Positions 7,038-15,785 of a stretch of DNA of 64,000 bases are shown here, piece by piece. The DNA comes from Actinacidiphila epipremni (GTDB lineage Bacteria; Actinomycetota; Actinomycetes; Streptomycetales; Streptomycetaceae): NCBI RefSeq assembly GCF_012034175.1, contig NZ_JAATEJ010000003.1:310001-374000 (forward strand). The letters run 5' to 3'. A model generated the notes under the pieces. That model saw nothing but the letters and a program-made list of their open reading frames with translations. It was not told where the DNA came from and searched no databases. The position numbers and the translations under genes are program-made. Numbering within the stretch: the stretch's first letter is position 1; each line of letters opens with the position of its first letter.

Positions 7038-9937
7038 GCGCGCAGAACGGGCGGGCGCAGCCGGCGGTGCCGGGCGTGGGGCGGTTGCACGCCTGGCGGG
7101 TGGCGGTACGGATCGCCCGGCGGGACGCGATGCGGTACAAGGCGCGCAGCCTGATGGTGCTGGCGATGATCGCGGTGCCGATCATCGGGGTGAGCGCCGC
7201 GGACGTGACGATCCGCAGCTCGCAGCTGACGGTGGCACAGGAGGCCGACCGGGAGCTGGGCGCGGCGGACGTGCGGCTGACCGACGGGGGCGACGGACCG
7301 CAGCCGGTGTACCAGGAACCCCACGGCGGTTCGCTGTCGGTGCGCCAGGCCGAGGAGTTGGCGAAGGGCGCCGGCGACTCGGCGGTCGAGTCCAACGGGG
7401 AGTCGCCGCCGGTCGACATGACGAAGGCGCTGCCGCCCGGGGCGCGCTGGATCACCGACGACGAGACGTACGCGCCGGTGATGACGAAGTACGGGCTGCT
7501 GGACGTCGAGGTCAGGGAGTTGAAGGCCGACGATCCGATCGCCCGGGGCATCACCCGGCTGGACAAGGGGCGCTTCCCGCGCACGGCGGGAGAGATGAGC
7601 GCGACCACGGCGTTCCTCAAGTCCAGCGGCCTGCACATCGGTTCGCAGGTCAAGGTGCGCGGGCTCGGGCGGTCGTACACGATCGTCGGGGCGTACGAGC
7701 TGCCGAGCGAGCTGGACACCGAGCAGCTGGACGCGTTGCCGGGTGCCTTCATCGAGCCCTACAAGAAGTCGCCGGCCACGTCGAAGGACATGTGGTTCGC
7801 GCCCTCGCCGTCGTATCTGGTGTCGGTCGAGGGCGACTTCACCTGGGACATGGTCAAGCACGCCAACACGCTGGGTGTGCTGGGCGATTCGCGGGTGGTG
7901 CGCGAGCACCCGCCGGCCAGGGCGGATGTGCCGCTCTACCAGGTGCTGCCGAGTTACGGGAAGTCGCAGTACGGCGGGGACAACGGGCGGGCGGAGGCGG
8001 TCGCGGTGGGCGTGACCATCGTGAGCCTGAGCATGCTGGAGATCTGCCTGCTGGCGGGCCCGGCCTTCGCGGTGGGGGCGCGCCGGTCGCGGCGGCAGCT
8101 CGGGCTGGTGGGGGCCAACGGCGGTGACCGCAGGCACGTCAGGGCCATCGTGATCTCCAGCGGGCTGGTGATCGGAGTCGCGGCGGCCGTGGTCGGCACG
8201 CTGCTCGGGGTGGCGCTGACCGAGGTGCTGCGGGGGCCGCTGGAAGGCTACGTCGGCAAGCGCTTCGGCGGACTGCGGCTGGAGCCGCTGGAGTTGGCGG
8301 CGATCGGCGGGCTGGCGGTGCTCACCGGGGTGCTCGCCGCGGTGGTGCCGGCGGTGGCGGCGTCGCGGCAGAGCGTGCTGGCGTCGCTCACCGGGCGGCG
8401 CGGGGTGCGGCGGGCCAGCCGCATGCTGCCGACGGCGGGGCTGTTCCTGCTGTGCCTCGGGGTGGCCGTCGTCTTCTACGCGACGGCGCGGGCCGACAAC
8501 ATCTACACGGCGGTGCTGGGGTCCGGCCTGGCGGAGATCGGGCTGGCGATGATGACGTCGGTGCTGGTCGGGTTGTTCGGGCGGCTCGGCAGGTGGCTGC
8601 CGGTGGCGCCCCGGCTGGCGCTGCGGGACGCGGTGCGCAACCGGGGGCGCACGGCGCCGGCGGTGGCGGCGGTGCTGGCGGCGGTGGCGGGCTCGGTCGC
8701 GGTGGCGACGTATGCGGCGAGCAAGTCGGTGGAGGACCGGCAGTCGTACCAGGCGGAGCTGCCGCGCGGGGCGGTGGCGGTGTCGGCGTACGGGGACGCG
8801 CAGCGCGACCTCGGGCAGGTGCGGGCCGTGGTGGCCAAGCACTATCCGGTCACGGGCCGGGTGGACGTGTCACGGATCTACGTGGGGCCGCCGGAGTGCG
8901 CGACCGGGGACGGCGCGGAGAAGTGCGGTTCGGTGCAGCCGGTGATGCCGGAGGCCAATAAGTGCCCGTCGTCGCGGCAGGACATCGGGCCGTTGACGAG
9001 AGCGCAGGCCGACAAGCTGATGACCGACTGGCGGTGCGACCGGCCGGGGCGGCCTGCGGCGATCGGGACGGAGGGCGGGGTGCTGGTCGGCGGGCCCGGG
9101 GTGCTGCACGCGCTGGGGATCAGGGACGGCGCGGCGGAGCAGGCGCTGGCCCGCGGTGAGACGGTGCTGTTCGACCGGGCGTACGCCGATCACGGGACGT
9201 TCAAGATCAAGCTGGTCGCCGACTCGACGGACGTCCCCGAGGACGGTGCGGAGCCGAAGGGGCCGGTGAAGGCGCTGCCGGCGTATCTGTCGGCGCAGTC
9301 CCAGTCGTACGGGGTCACGGCGGTCGTGCCGCAGCGGGCGGCCGACGCGGCGGGGATGACGACGACGCCGGCCGGGTCGTTCTTCACGACCGCGAGCATG
9401 CCGACCGACGCGCAGCGGCAGGCGCTCAACGAGGACGTGGCCAAGATCGGCACCCGGGCGCAGGTGTATCTGGAGCGCGGATACGAGGGGAACGGCGGGG
9501 TGATCCTGCTGGCGCTGACGCTCTTCGCGGGCCTGATCACGATCGGTGCCTCCGGGATAACCACGGGGCTCGCGCAGGCCGACGCGGAGCCCGACCTGCG
9601 GACGCTGGCGGCGATCGGGGCGGCGGGCCGGTTGCGGCGGACACTGTCCGGCTTCCAGTGCGCGGTGGTCGCGGCGATGGGTGTGGTGCTGGGGTCGATC
9701 GCCGGTGTGCTGCCCGCCGTGGCGCTGCGGCGGGTGGAGAAACGGCACCAGTGGAACGAATACCGCCGGATGCTCATGGCCGGCTGGTCCGACGGGAGCA
9801 ATGTGCCGCATGTGCCGGTGGCGATCCCCTGGGAGACGCTGGCGCTGCTCGTGGTGGGCGTGCCGGTGGGTGCGGGGCTGCTGGCGGCGCTGGTCACCCG
9901 GTCGCGCCCGGAGCTCGGGAGGAGGGCCGAAGGGTAA
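7034..9937 (+). CDS. FtsX-like ABC transporter permease
   Basis: A 967-residue membrane protein with two FtsX units. TM1 is near residues 35-55 (SLMVLAMIAVPIIGVSAAD), followed by a ~270-residue extracytoplasmic domain. A block of three TMs follows (about 325-450) and a further hydrophobic run (about 470-560). A second large outer domain comes next, and three C-terminal TMs (about 830-960) end the protein. The GTG start (7034) overlaps the ATPase stop (GTGA), behind GGCGGAGCGG. Cysteines in the second outer domain (near residues 620-670) may form disulfides. With PadR and the ATPase it forms an inducible export or envelope-sensing system. The substrate is unknown, and no peptidase or resistance gene lies next to it. 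Confidence 0.9.
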   Translation: MSAQNGRAQPAVPGVGRLHAWRVAVRIARRDAMRYKARSLMVLAMIAVPIIGVSAADVTIRSSQLTVAQEADRELGAADVRLTDGGDGPQPVYQEPHGGSLSVRQAEELAKGAGDSAVESNGESPPVDMTKALPPGARWITDDETYAPVMTKYGLLDVEVRELKADDPIARGITRLDKGRFPRTAGEMSATTAFLKSSGLHIGSQVKVRGLGRSYTIVGAYELPSELDTEQLDALPGAFIEPYKKSPATSKDMWFAPSPSYLVSVEGDFTWDMVKHANTLGVLGDSRVVREHPPARADVPLYQVLPSYGKSQYGGDNGRAEAVAVGVTIVSLSMLEICLLAGPAFAVGARRSRRQLGLVGANGGDRRHVRAIVISSGLVIGVAAAVVGTLLGVALTEVLRGPLEGYVGKRFGGLRLEPLELAAIGGLAVLTGVLAAVVPAVAASRQSVLASLTGRRGVRRASRMLPTAGLFLLCLGVAVVFYATARADNIYTAVLGSGLAEIGLAMMTSVLVGLFGRLGRWLPVAPRLALRDAVRNRGRTAPAVAAVLAAVAGSVAVATYAASKSVEDRQSYQAELPRGAVAVSAYGDAQRDLGQVRAVVAKHYPVTGRVDVSRIYVGPPECATGDGAEKCGSVQPVMPEANKCPSSRQDIGPLTRAQADKLMTDWRCDRPGRPAAIGTEGGVLVGGPGVLHALGIRDGAAEQALARGETVLFDRAYADHGTFKIKLVADSTDVPEDGAEPKGPVKALPAYLSAQSQSYGVTAVVPQRAADAAGMTTTPAGSFFTTASMPTDAQRQALNEDVAKIGTRAQVYLERGYEGNGGVILLALTLFAGLITIGASGITTGLAQADAEPDLRTLAAIGAAGRLRRTLSGFQCAVVAAMGVVLGSIAGVLPAVALRRVEKRHQWNEYRRMLMAGWSDGSNVPHVPVAIPWETLALLVVGVPVGAGLLAALVTRSRPELGRRAEG

Positions 9938-9989
9938 GGGGCCGGTCGGGGCATGAGGGGGCTCGGGACCGCGGCGGACGGGGGTGCGG

Positions 9990-9995
9990 GACAAT
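9990..9995 (+). promoter_or_regulatory. -10 element, leaderless start of bpa
   Basis: GACAAT sits 6 bases before the ATG at 10002, without a ribosome-binding site between them. It differs from TANNNT at the first base only. Confidence 0.35.
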
Positions 9996-10001
9996 GACCT
10001 T

Positions 10002-10562
10002 ATGGAGATGCCGATGGACGGAAGCTCGCCGGAGAGCTCGCAGAATCCGCAGGTCCTGGTCGTCGGGCCGGACGGTATGGCCCTGGGCGGGTCCTCGGGC
10101 GGCGACGGCGAGGAGGGCCGGGAGATCCCGGTCACGGAGATGGTCGAGCAGCCGGCCAAGGTGATGCGGATCGGCAGCATGATCAAGCAGCTCCTGGAGG
10201 AAGTGCGGGCGGCGCCTTTGGACGAGGCCAGCCGGGTGCGGCTGAAGGAGATCCACGCCAGTTCGGTGAAGGAGTTGGAGGCGGGCCTGGCGCCGGAGCT
10301 GGTGGCGGAGCTGGAGCGGCTGTCGCTGCCCTTCACCGACGACAGCGTGCCGAGCGAGGCCGAGCTGCGGATCGCGCAGGCGCAGCTGGTGGGCTGGCTG
10401 GAGGGCCTCTTCCACGGCATCCAGACGGCGCTTTTCGCCCAGCAGATGGCGGCGCGGGCGCAGCTGGAGCAGATGCGGCGGGCGCTGCCGCCGGGTGCGC
10501 TCGGCCATGAGGAGGAGGGCGACCTCGGCCACCCGGGGTCACGTTCGGGCCCGTACCTGTAA
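10002..10562 (+). CDS. bpa: Bacterial proteasome activator Bpa (PafE)
   Basis: A 186-residue ATP-independent activator that forms a ring on the actinobacterial 20S proteasome and lets unfolded proteins enter. The family core runs from VTEMVEQPAKVMRIGSMIKQLLEEVR to the helix IAQAQLVGWLEGLFHGIQTALFAQQMAARAQLEQMR, the expected four-helix bundle. The C-terminus ends in SGPYL; the family uses a terminal GQYL-like motif (Hb-Y-X type) to open the proteasome gate, so here Gln is replaced by Pro. The N-terminal MEMPMDGSSPESSQ is the usual streptomycete start, hence ATG 10002 and not the in-frame GTG at 9984. The proteasome genes themselves are not in the window. Confidence 0.92.
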   Translation: MEMPMDGSSPESSQNPQVLVVGPDGMALGGSSGGDGEEGREIPVTEMVEQPAKVMRIGSMIKQLLEEVRAAPLDEASRVRLKEIHASSVKELEAGLAPELVAELERLSLPFTDDSVPSEAELRIAQAQLVGWLEGLFHGIQTALFAQQMAARAQLEQMRRALPPGALGHEEEGDLGHPGSRSGPYL

Positions 10563-10764
10563 GCCCACGAGGGGCCCGGCCCCTGGGCCGACGCCCGCCG
10601 GGCCGGGCCCCCGAGCGGACGCCCGCCGGGCTCGGGCCCTGACCGCCGGACCCTGACCGCCGGCCCCGGCGCCGGGCCCGAGCCCTCGCCCTGCGGGGAC
10701 CCGCCCGGTTCCGCCGCCGGCCCCCGTGCCTGGACCCCGCACCCCGCCCCCGGGGGAATGCGAA

Positions 10765-10794
10765 CCGCCCGGCGCCCCTGGTGGGGCCGGGCGG
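10765..10794. terminator. Hairpin between convergent genes
   Basis: CCGCCCGGCGCCCC (10765-10778) pairs with GGGGCCGGGCGG (10783-10794) around a TGGT loop, with a small bulge. It lies just past the 3' end of the minus-strand kinase gene and serves both converging transcripts. The remainder of 10563-10764 is GC-rich with imperfect direct repeats of GACGCCCGCCGGGC and no credible gene. Confidence 0.6.
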
Positions 10795-10809
10795 GGTGGG
10801 GGCCGGGGG

Positions 10810-12525
10810 CTAGTTCGCGCTCTTGCCCGTGGAGACCCAGATGGTGACCTTCTGGCCGGAGGTCGGGTCGAAGTCGTCGAGGTCCTTGGGGGACTGGGCG
10901 GTGATCGTGCCCTTGCCCCACTGCTGCTCGTCCATGTCCTTGATCTCGTAGGGCCAGTTCGCGGCCTTCATGCAGGCGACGGCGGAGTCCACGTAGATCG
11001 AGGTGAAGTCGGGCATCGTCATGATGTTGGGCTTGCCCGGGTTGATCAGGTCGTTGTGGGCCTTGGTGCACTCGCTGGACTCGATGGTGCGGCTCTGGTC
11101 GCCCATGACGACGTCGGCCTGGGTGGGCGTGGGCGCCGCGGTGGTGCTGGGGGCGGTCGGGGCGGGGGTGCTGGTGTCGTCGGCGTTGGGGTCGCCCTTG
11201 CCGCCGCCGCTCATCGCGACGACGACGGAGATGATGACGACGACGGCCACGGCCGCGACCGAGGCGCCCAGGATGAGCGGCATGTTGCGCTTGCGGCCAC
11301 CACCGGGCCCGCCCGGGCCGCCCGGCCCGCCGCTCAGGTGCTGCTGCGGCATGGACGGCATCGGCGGCGGCGTCGGTGCCGAGCCCTGCTGCGGGTAGCC
11401 GTACGGGCTGCTCGGCGGCGGGGCCTGGGCGCCGCCCTGCTGCGGGTAGCCGTAGGCGCTGGGCGGCGGGGTCGAGGGGCCGTAGCCGGACTGCGGGGTG
11501 GGCGTCGGGGCGTACGGCGTCTGGAGCTGCGGCGGCGGAGTCTGGACCGGGCCCTGCGCGGAGGGGAAGACGGCGGCGGCCACGCCCTCGCCGCGGTTGC
11601 CGGAGCCGGACTCGCCGGACAGCAGCGGCACGGTGTTGCGGGCGGTGGCAGCCAGTACGCGCTCGGTCTCGTCGTGCATGGCGTCGGCGGTCGGGAAGCG
11701 CTCGGCGGGGTTCTTGCGCAGGGCGCGGGCGACCAGGGCGTCGACGGCCGGGGTGAGGGCGCGGTTGAAGCCCGAGGGCGCCGGCGGCGTCTCCTGCACA
11801 TGCTGGTACGCCATCGCCAGCGGCGAGTCCGCGTCGAACGGCAGCCGCCCGGTGAGCAGTTCGAAGAGCATGCAGCCGACCGAGTAGAGGTCGGAGCGCT
11901 CGTCGACGCCGCGCCCCAGGGCCTGTTCGGGCGACAGGTACTGCGGGGTGCCGACGACCATGCCGGTCTGCGTCATCGAGGTGACCCCGGACTGCATGGC
12001 CCGCGCGATGCCGAAGTCCATGACCTTGACGACACCGCGCTTGGTGATCATCACATTGCCGGGCTTGATGTCCCGGTGGACCAGGCCCATTTCATGGCTG
12101 ACGGCGAGCGCGGCGAGCACATCGCCCACGACCTTCAGCGCCTTGTCGGCCGGCATCGCGCCGAACTGGGCTATGTCGGCGGCCAGGACGTCACCGAGCG
12201 GCTTGCCCTCGATGTACTCCATGACGATGTAGGGGACGACCTGGCCGTCGATCGTGTCCTCGCCGGAGTCGAAGACCGAGACGATGTTGGTGTGGTTGAG
12301 CTTGGCGACGGACTGGGCCTCGCGGCGGAAGCGCTCGCGGAAGGACTGCTCGTGGCCGAGATTGGTATGCAGGGTCTTGACGGCCACCGGCCGGTCCAGC
12401 ACCGTGTCATGTGCCAGGTGCACGGAGGCCATGCCGCCCTGGCCGAGCAGGTTGCGCAGGACGTAGCGTCCGCCGCCGACCGAGCGCCCCGTGTACCCGC
12501 CGCCCTGCGTGGCGTCCCCGCTCAT
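10810..12525 (-). CDS. Receptor-type Ser/Thr protein kinase with one PASTA-like domain
   Basis: A 571-residue membrane kinase of the PknB type. It has the Gly-rich loop GQGGMASV (28-35), VAVK with Lys50, the catalytic loop HRDIKPGN (150-157), DFG (170-172) and SPE (198-200), all intact. A Pro/Gly/Tyr-rich juxtamembrane region (about 300-440) leads to a TM helix (LILGASVAAVAVVVIISVVVAM). The outer ~110 residues end with FTSIYVDSAVACMKAA and later DPTSGQKVTIWVSTG, which fits a single PASTA-like repeat, a fold that binds muropeptides. MSGDATQGG at 12525 is preferred to the ATG at 12543 because a GGGGGT site precedes it. It is divergent from the next kinase gene and shares a 386-bp control region with it. 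Confidence 0.9.
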   Translation of the reverse strand: MSGDATQGGGYTGRSVGGGRYVLRNLLGQGGMASVHLAHDTVLDRPVAVKTLHTNLGHEQSFRERFRREAQSVAKLNHTNIVSVFDSGEDTIDGQVVPYIVMEYIEGKPLGDVLAADIAQFGAMPADKALKVVGDVLAALAVSHEMGLVHRDIKPGNVMITKRGVVKVMDFGIARAMQSGVTSMTQTGMVVGTPQYLSPEQALGRGVDERSDLYSVGCMLFELLTGRLPFDADSPLAMAYQHVQETPPAPSGFNRALTPAVDALVARALRKNPAERFPTADAMHDETERVLAATARNTVPLLSGESGSGNRGEGVAAAVFPSAQGPVQTPPPQLQTPYAPTPTPQSGYGPSTPPPSAYGYPQQGGAQAPPPSSPYGYPQQGSAPTPPPMPSMPQQHLSGGPGGPGGPGGGRKRNMPLILGASVAAVAVVVIISVVVAMSGGGKGDPNADDTSTPAPTAPSTTAAPTPTQADVVMGDQSRTIESSECTKAHNDLINPGKPNIMTMPDFTSIYVDSAVACMKAANWPYEIKDMDEQQWGKGTITAQSPKDLDDFDPTSGQKVTIWVSTGKSAN

Positions 12526-12911
12526 CAGTACCGCTACCCCCATGAAGATGCCGACGGGAAGTCATGCGTCCCCGAGCTTGCCCGCTCAGTCTGGTCGATC
12601 GCGCGAGCACGTCAAGTTCGTTGACCATCTCGTCACCTGATGCGCATCGAGCGCGCACAGAACGCGGAACTTTGCCAAGTATCAGGATCCGGCCGTCAAA
12701 GGTGGGTAAGCGGCCGGTAAGCGGGGTGCAAGAGCTGGGCGGGATCCACCGCGGGATCCACAGCGGATCCCCCGCAGGATCCGTGGCCGGAGCCACAGCG
12801 GACAGGTGCGCTCGTACGGGGGCCGCGGGGTGGACGTGGGCCATGGCGGTTGGCGGAAAAGCGGTACGGTGGCGCACCAGACGCAGCGATGGCGAACGAC
12901 GGCGAGGACTG
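12526..12911. promoter_or_regulatory. Divergent kinase promoter region with four phased GGATCC boxes
   Basis: This 386-base region separates two divergently read kinase genes and encodes nothing convincing. GGATCC occurs at 12742, 12754, 12765 and 12777, that is 12, 11 and 12 bases apart, in a loose GCGGGATCCAC unit. Each box is a palindrome and they lie on about one helix face. A TACGGT -10-like box (12865-12870) precedes the plus-strand gene by ~40 bases. Function of the boxes is inferred; they could be operator sites or a small tandem repeat. Confidence 0.5.
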
Positions 12912-14540
12912 ATGGTCGACCCGAACGAGACGGCCGCCGGCACCGGAGCATCGGAGGCATCCGTCCAGCAGTGGCGGGTGGGCTCCGTCGTCGGCGACGG
13001 CCGCTACCGGCTGACCGGGCGGCTCGGCCGGGGCGGTATGGCCGAGGTCTTCGCGGCCGAGGACGTACGGCTCGGCCGGACCGTCGCCGTCAAGCTGCTG
13101 CGCGGCGACCTCGCCGAGGACGCCGTCGCCAAGGCCCGTTTCGCCCGTGAGGCACAGGCCGTCGCGGGCCTGAACCACCACGCGGTCGTCGCCGTGTACG
13201 ACTCCGGCGAGGACCGCACGCCGTCCGGGACGGCGCCGTACATCGTGATGGAGCTGGTCGAGGGCCATACGATCAAGGACCTGCTCACCGGGGCGACCCC
13301 GCCGCCGGTCGACCAGGCGCTGCTCATCGTCTCCGGGGTGCTGGACGCGCTCGCGTACAGCCATCAGCACGGCATCGTGCACCGGGATATCAAACCGGCC
13401 AATGTGATCATCACCAACAGCGGTGCCGTCAAGGTCATGGACTTCGGCATCGCGCGGGCCCTGCACGGCGCGGCCAGCACCATGACGCAGACCGGCATGG
13501 TCATGGGCACCCCGCAGTATCTGTCGCCCGAGCAGGCGCTCGGCAAGTCCGTCGACCACCGCAGCGATCTGTACGCGACCGGCTGCCTGCTCTACGAACT
13601 GCTCGCGCTGCGCCCGCCGTTCGTCGGTGAGACGCCGCTGTCGGTGGTCTACCAGCACGTGCAGGACGAGCCGCGGCTGCCGTCGCAGGTCAGCGAGCGG
13701 GTGCCGCCCGAGCTCGACGGGCTGGTGCTGCGCTCGCTCGCCAAGCAGCCGGAGGACCGCTTCCAGAGCGCGGAGGAGATGCGCGGCGTCGTCGGATACG
13801 CGCACCAGGCGCTGACGCAGCAGGGCGGCTGGACCGGCGGCATGTGGAACACCGGCGCGATCACCAAGGTGCTCCCCCAGGGCCCGGGCTCCACGCCGGC
13901 CGGCGCCACCGGCCCGTACCGCCCCGACGGGCGCAGCGGCGGCACGGCCGAGCTCGGCCTCCCGCTGGTCCCCGGCGTCGTCGGCGGCGCGGGTGCGGCC
14001 GGGGCGGGCGCGGGCACGGGCGACGGCTACGACGACGGGTACGGCTCCGGCGCCGGATACGGTACGGGCGGCTCCGGGCAGGGCGGCGGCAGCCGCTGGC
14101 TCAAGCCCGTGCTGTTCGCGGTCGCGGCGGTGCTGGCGGTGGTCATCGGCGTCGTCCTGGCCACGAAGGGCGGCGGGCACGGCGGCACCCCCACCGACAA
14201 CCCGGCGTCGTCCTCGCCGACCGCGCCGGACCAGCAGCCGACCGACGACCAGGTCACCGACGGCCCGACCGACCAGGGCAGCGACCCCGACGAGCCGACG
14301 TCCGGCCCGACGACCCCGAGCTGGACCCCTTCGACCAGCGCCCCGCCCTCGTCCAAGCCGACCGGGACGCCGTCCAAGACCCCGCCGACGACCCCGCCGA
14401 CCAGCCACACCGCGACGCCCACGAAGCCGACCCCGACGGACAGCGAGCCCAGCGACGGCCCCACCGACACGGCGAGCCCCGGCTCGAACGGCGGCGGCTC
14501 GGGCGGCGGCAGCGGCCCGGGCGGTCCCGGCAGCAACTGA
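12912..14540 (+). CDS. Receptor-type Ser/Thr protein kinase with Thr/Pro-rich outer tail
   Basis: A 542-residue PknB-type kinase. Its catalytic parts are complete: GRGGMAEV (39-46), Lys61, HRDIKPAN (157-164), DFG (177-179) and SPE. A Gly-rich linker leads to a TM helix (PVLFAVAAVLAVVIGVVLATK, about 398-418). The outer part is ~120 residues of Thr, Pro, Ser, Asp and Gly without a folded sensor domain, unlike its divergent neighbour with the PASTA-like repeat. The start ATG 12912 has GGCGAGGA upstream. The kinase halves of the two neighbours are clearly homologous (shared YIVMELVEG, TMTQTGMVMGTPQYLSPEQALG), so they arose by duplication and may cross-phosphorylate. Targets are unknown. Confidence 0.9.
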   Translation: MVDPNETAAGTGASEASVQQWRVGSVVGDGRYRLTGRLGRGGMAEVFAAEDVRLGRTVAVKLLRGDLAEDAVAKARFAREAQAVAGLNHHAVVAVYDSGEDRTPSGTAPYIVMELVEGHTIKDLLTGATPPPVDQALLIVSGVLDALAYSHQHGIVHRDIKPANVIITNSGAVKVMDFGIARALHGAASTMTQTGMVMGTPQYLSPEQALGKSVDHRSDLYATGCLLYELLALRPPFVGETPLSVVYQHVQDEPRLPSQVSERVPPELDGLVLRSLAKQPEDRFQSAEEMRGVVGYAHQALTQQGGWTGGMWNTGAITKVLPQGPGSTPAGATGPYRPDGRSGGTAELGLPLVPGVVGGAGAAGAGAGTGDGYDDGYGSGAGYGTGGSGQGGGSRWLKPVLFAVAAVLAVVIGVVLATKGGGHGGTPTDNPASSSPTAPDQQPTDDQVTDGPTDQGSDPDEPTSGPTTPSWTPSTSAPPSSKPTGTPSKTPPTTPPTSHTATPTKPTPTDSEPSDGPTDTASPGSNGGGSGGGSGPGGPGSN

Positions 14541-14613
14541 CCCGCACCGCCAGCCCGCCGCACCGCCGGGCACGGCACCGCACCGCACCCGGACCTCGCC
14601 CCGCGAGCCGGGC

Positions 14614-15663
14614 TCACCCCGCGAAAGCGTCCAGCACCGCGTCGTACTCCCCCGTCCACCACACCGCCAGCGCCGAGGTCGCGGGGAAGAGCGGGTCGGA
14701 GCGCAGGTCGCGGTGCTCGTAGCGCCACTGGAGCATCCAGAAGTCGTTGACCCGCTCCCACCACACCCGGTGCACCGCGGCGGCGACCTCCGCCGCGCCC
14801 GCGCCCGCGGCGGCCCGGTACGCCGTCGCGTACGCGCGCACCTTGCCCAGGTCGAGGCGGCCGTCGACGGGGTGGACGAAGAAGATCGCGGCGGCCCGTA
14901 CCGCCTCCTCGGCGCGCGGCTGGACGCCGAGGCGGTCCCAGTCGACGATCGCGGCGGGCTCGTCGCCCCGGTAGAGCAGGTTGAGCGGGTGGAAGTCGCC
15001 GTGCACCCAGCCCTGCGCGCCGCCGGCCTGCGCGGGGGCGGGCGAGGGGTCCGGCGGGCGGCGGTGGGCGTGCCGGCGCAGCAGGTCGCGGCGCTCCAGC
15101 AGCCGGTGCTCGGCGAGCCGGTCGAAGGCGTCGTGCGGGCGGTGGGCGCGGGCGAGGTCGAGCAGCCGCTCGATGTCGGCGTGGGTACGGTCCGGGTCCG
15201 CGCTCGGCCGCGGCGGCGCGGCGGCGGGTGGCGGCTGCACGTGGGCCAGGCCGGTGTGGACCCGGCCCAGCAGCGCGCCGAGCCGCCGGGACTGCTCGGC
15301 GTCGAGGTCGGTGCCCTCGCGGTGGGTGCCGTCGATCCAGGGGAAGAGGGCGTAGCCGGCGCCGCCGTGCAGGGTGACGGTGCGGCCGTCGGCGGCGCGC
15401 AGGGGCGCGGCGGCGGGCAGGCCCAGGCCGGCCAGGCGCCGGGTGGCGCGGTGCTGGCGCGCGATGACCGCGGGCTCTGCGGTGTCCGCGGCGACGTACT
15501 CCTTGAGGAAGTAGCGGCCGGTCGTGGTGGTCACCCGCCACCCGCGGTTCAGCAGCCCCCGGGGGACGGCCTCGCAGGTCAGTGGCTCTCCCGCGTCCTC
15601 GTACCGGTGCAGCAGCGCGGACAGCGAGGCCGGCGCGTGCGGCTCCGTTGCCGTGCCCGTCAC
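14614..15663 (-). CDS. Aminoglycoside phosphotransferase (APH) family protein
   Basis: A 349-residue cytoplasmic protein with the APH/choline-kinase fold. It shows an N-lobe with YFLKEY (ATP-contact Lys), the Brenner motif HGDFHPLNLLY, and the metal motif IVDWDRLG. Members phosphorylate small alcohols (antibiotics, homoserine, sugars); the substrate here cannot be predicted, and a resistance role should not be assumed. The GTG start at 15663 follows a TACGCT -10 box by 7 bases, so the transcript is probably leaderless. A His/Arg/Pro-rich insertion (about residues 130-215) lengthens the protein compared with typical APH members. Confidence 0.85.
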   Translation of the reverse strand: MTGTATEPHAPASLSALLHRYEDAGEPLTCEAVPRGLLNRGWRVTTTTGRYFLKEYVAADTAEPAVIARQHRATRRLAGLGLPAAAPLRAADGRTVTLHGGAGYALFPWIDGTHREGTDLDAEQSRRLGALLGRVHTGLAHVQPPPAAAPPRPSADPDRTHADIERLLDLARAHRPHDAFDRLAEHRLLERRDLLRRHAHRRPPDPSPAPAQAGGAQGWVHGDFHPLNLLYRGDEPAAIVDWDRLGVQPRAEEAVRAAAIFFVHPVDGRLDLGKVRAYATAYRAAAGAGAAEVAAAVHRVWWERVNDFWMLQWRYEHRDLRSDPLFPATSALAVWWTGEYDAVLDAFAG

Positions 15664-15670
15664 GAGCGAC

Positions 15671-15676
15671 AGCGTA
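15671..15676 (-). promoter_or_regulatory. -10 element of the phosphotransferase gene
   Basis: On the minus strand TACGCT lies 7 bases before the GTG at 15663, with no ribosome-binding site between them. This is the leaderless arrangement seen at several genes here. Confidence 0.5.
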
Positions 15677-15701
15677 GATCACCGAAGGCGCCCGTTCGGG
15701 C

Positions 15702-15717
15702 GGGGTGGCGCCACCCC
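15702..15717. promoter_or_regulatory. Perfect 16-bp palindrome GGGGTGGCGCCACCCC
   Basis: It lies between the 3' end of the response regulator gene and the promoter of the phosphotransferase gene, both on the minus strand. It may be a terminator hairpin core or an operator about 26 bases upstream of the -10 box. Sequence alone cannot decide. Confidence 0.4.
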
Positions 15718-15785
15718 ACCCCGACCTGCTAGGGGCAGCCTTAGGCCATCCCGCGGCCCAGCAGCCCCCACCCACCTCCGACCGG

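Noticed and set aside
14614-15663. Aminoglycoside resistance gene
   Set aside because: Only the general APH fold is supported; no closeness to a known resistance enzyme can be shown from the sequence.
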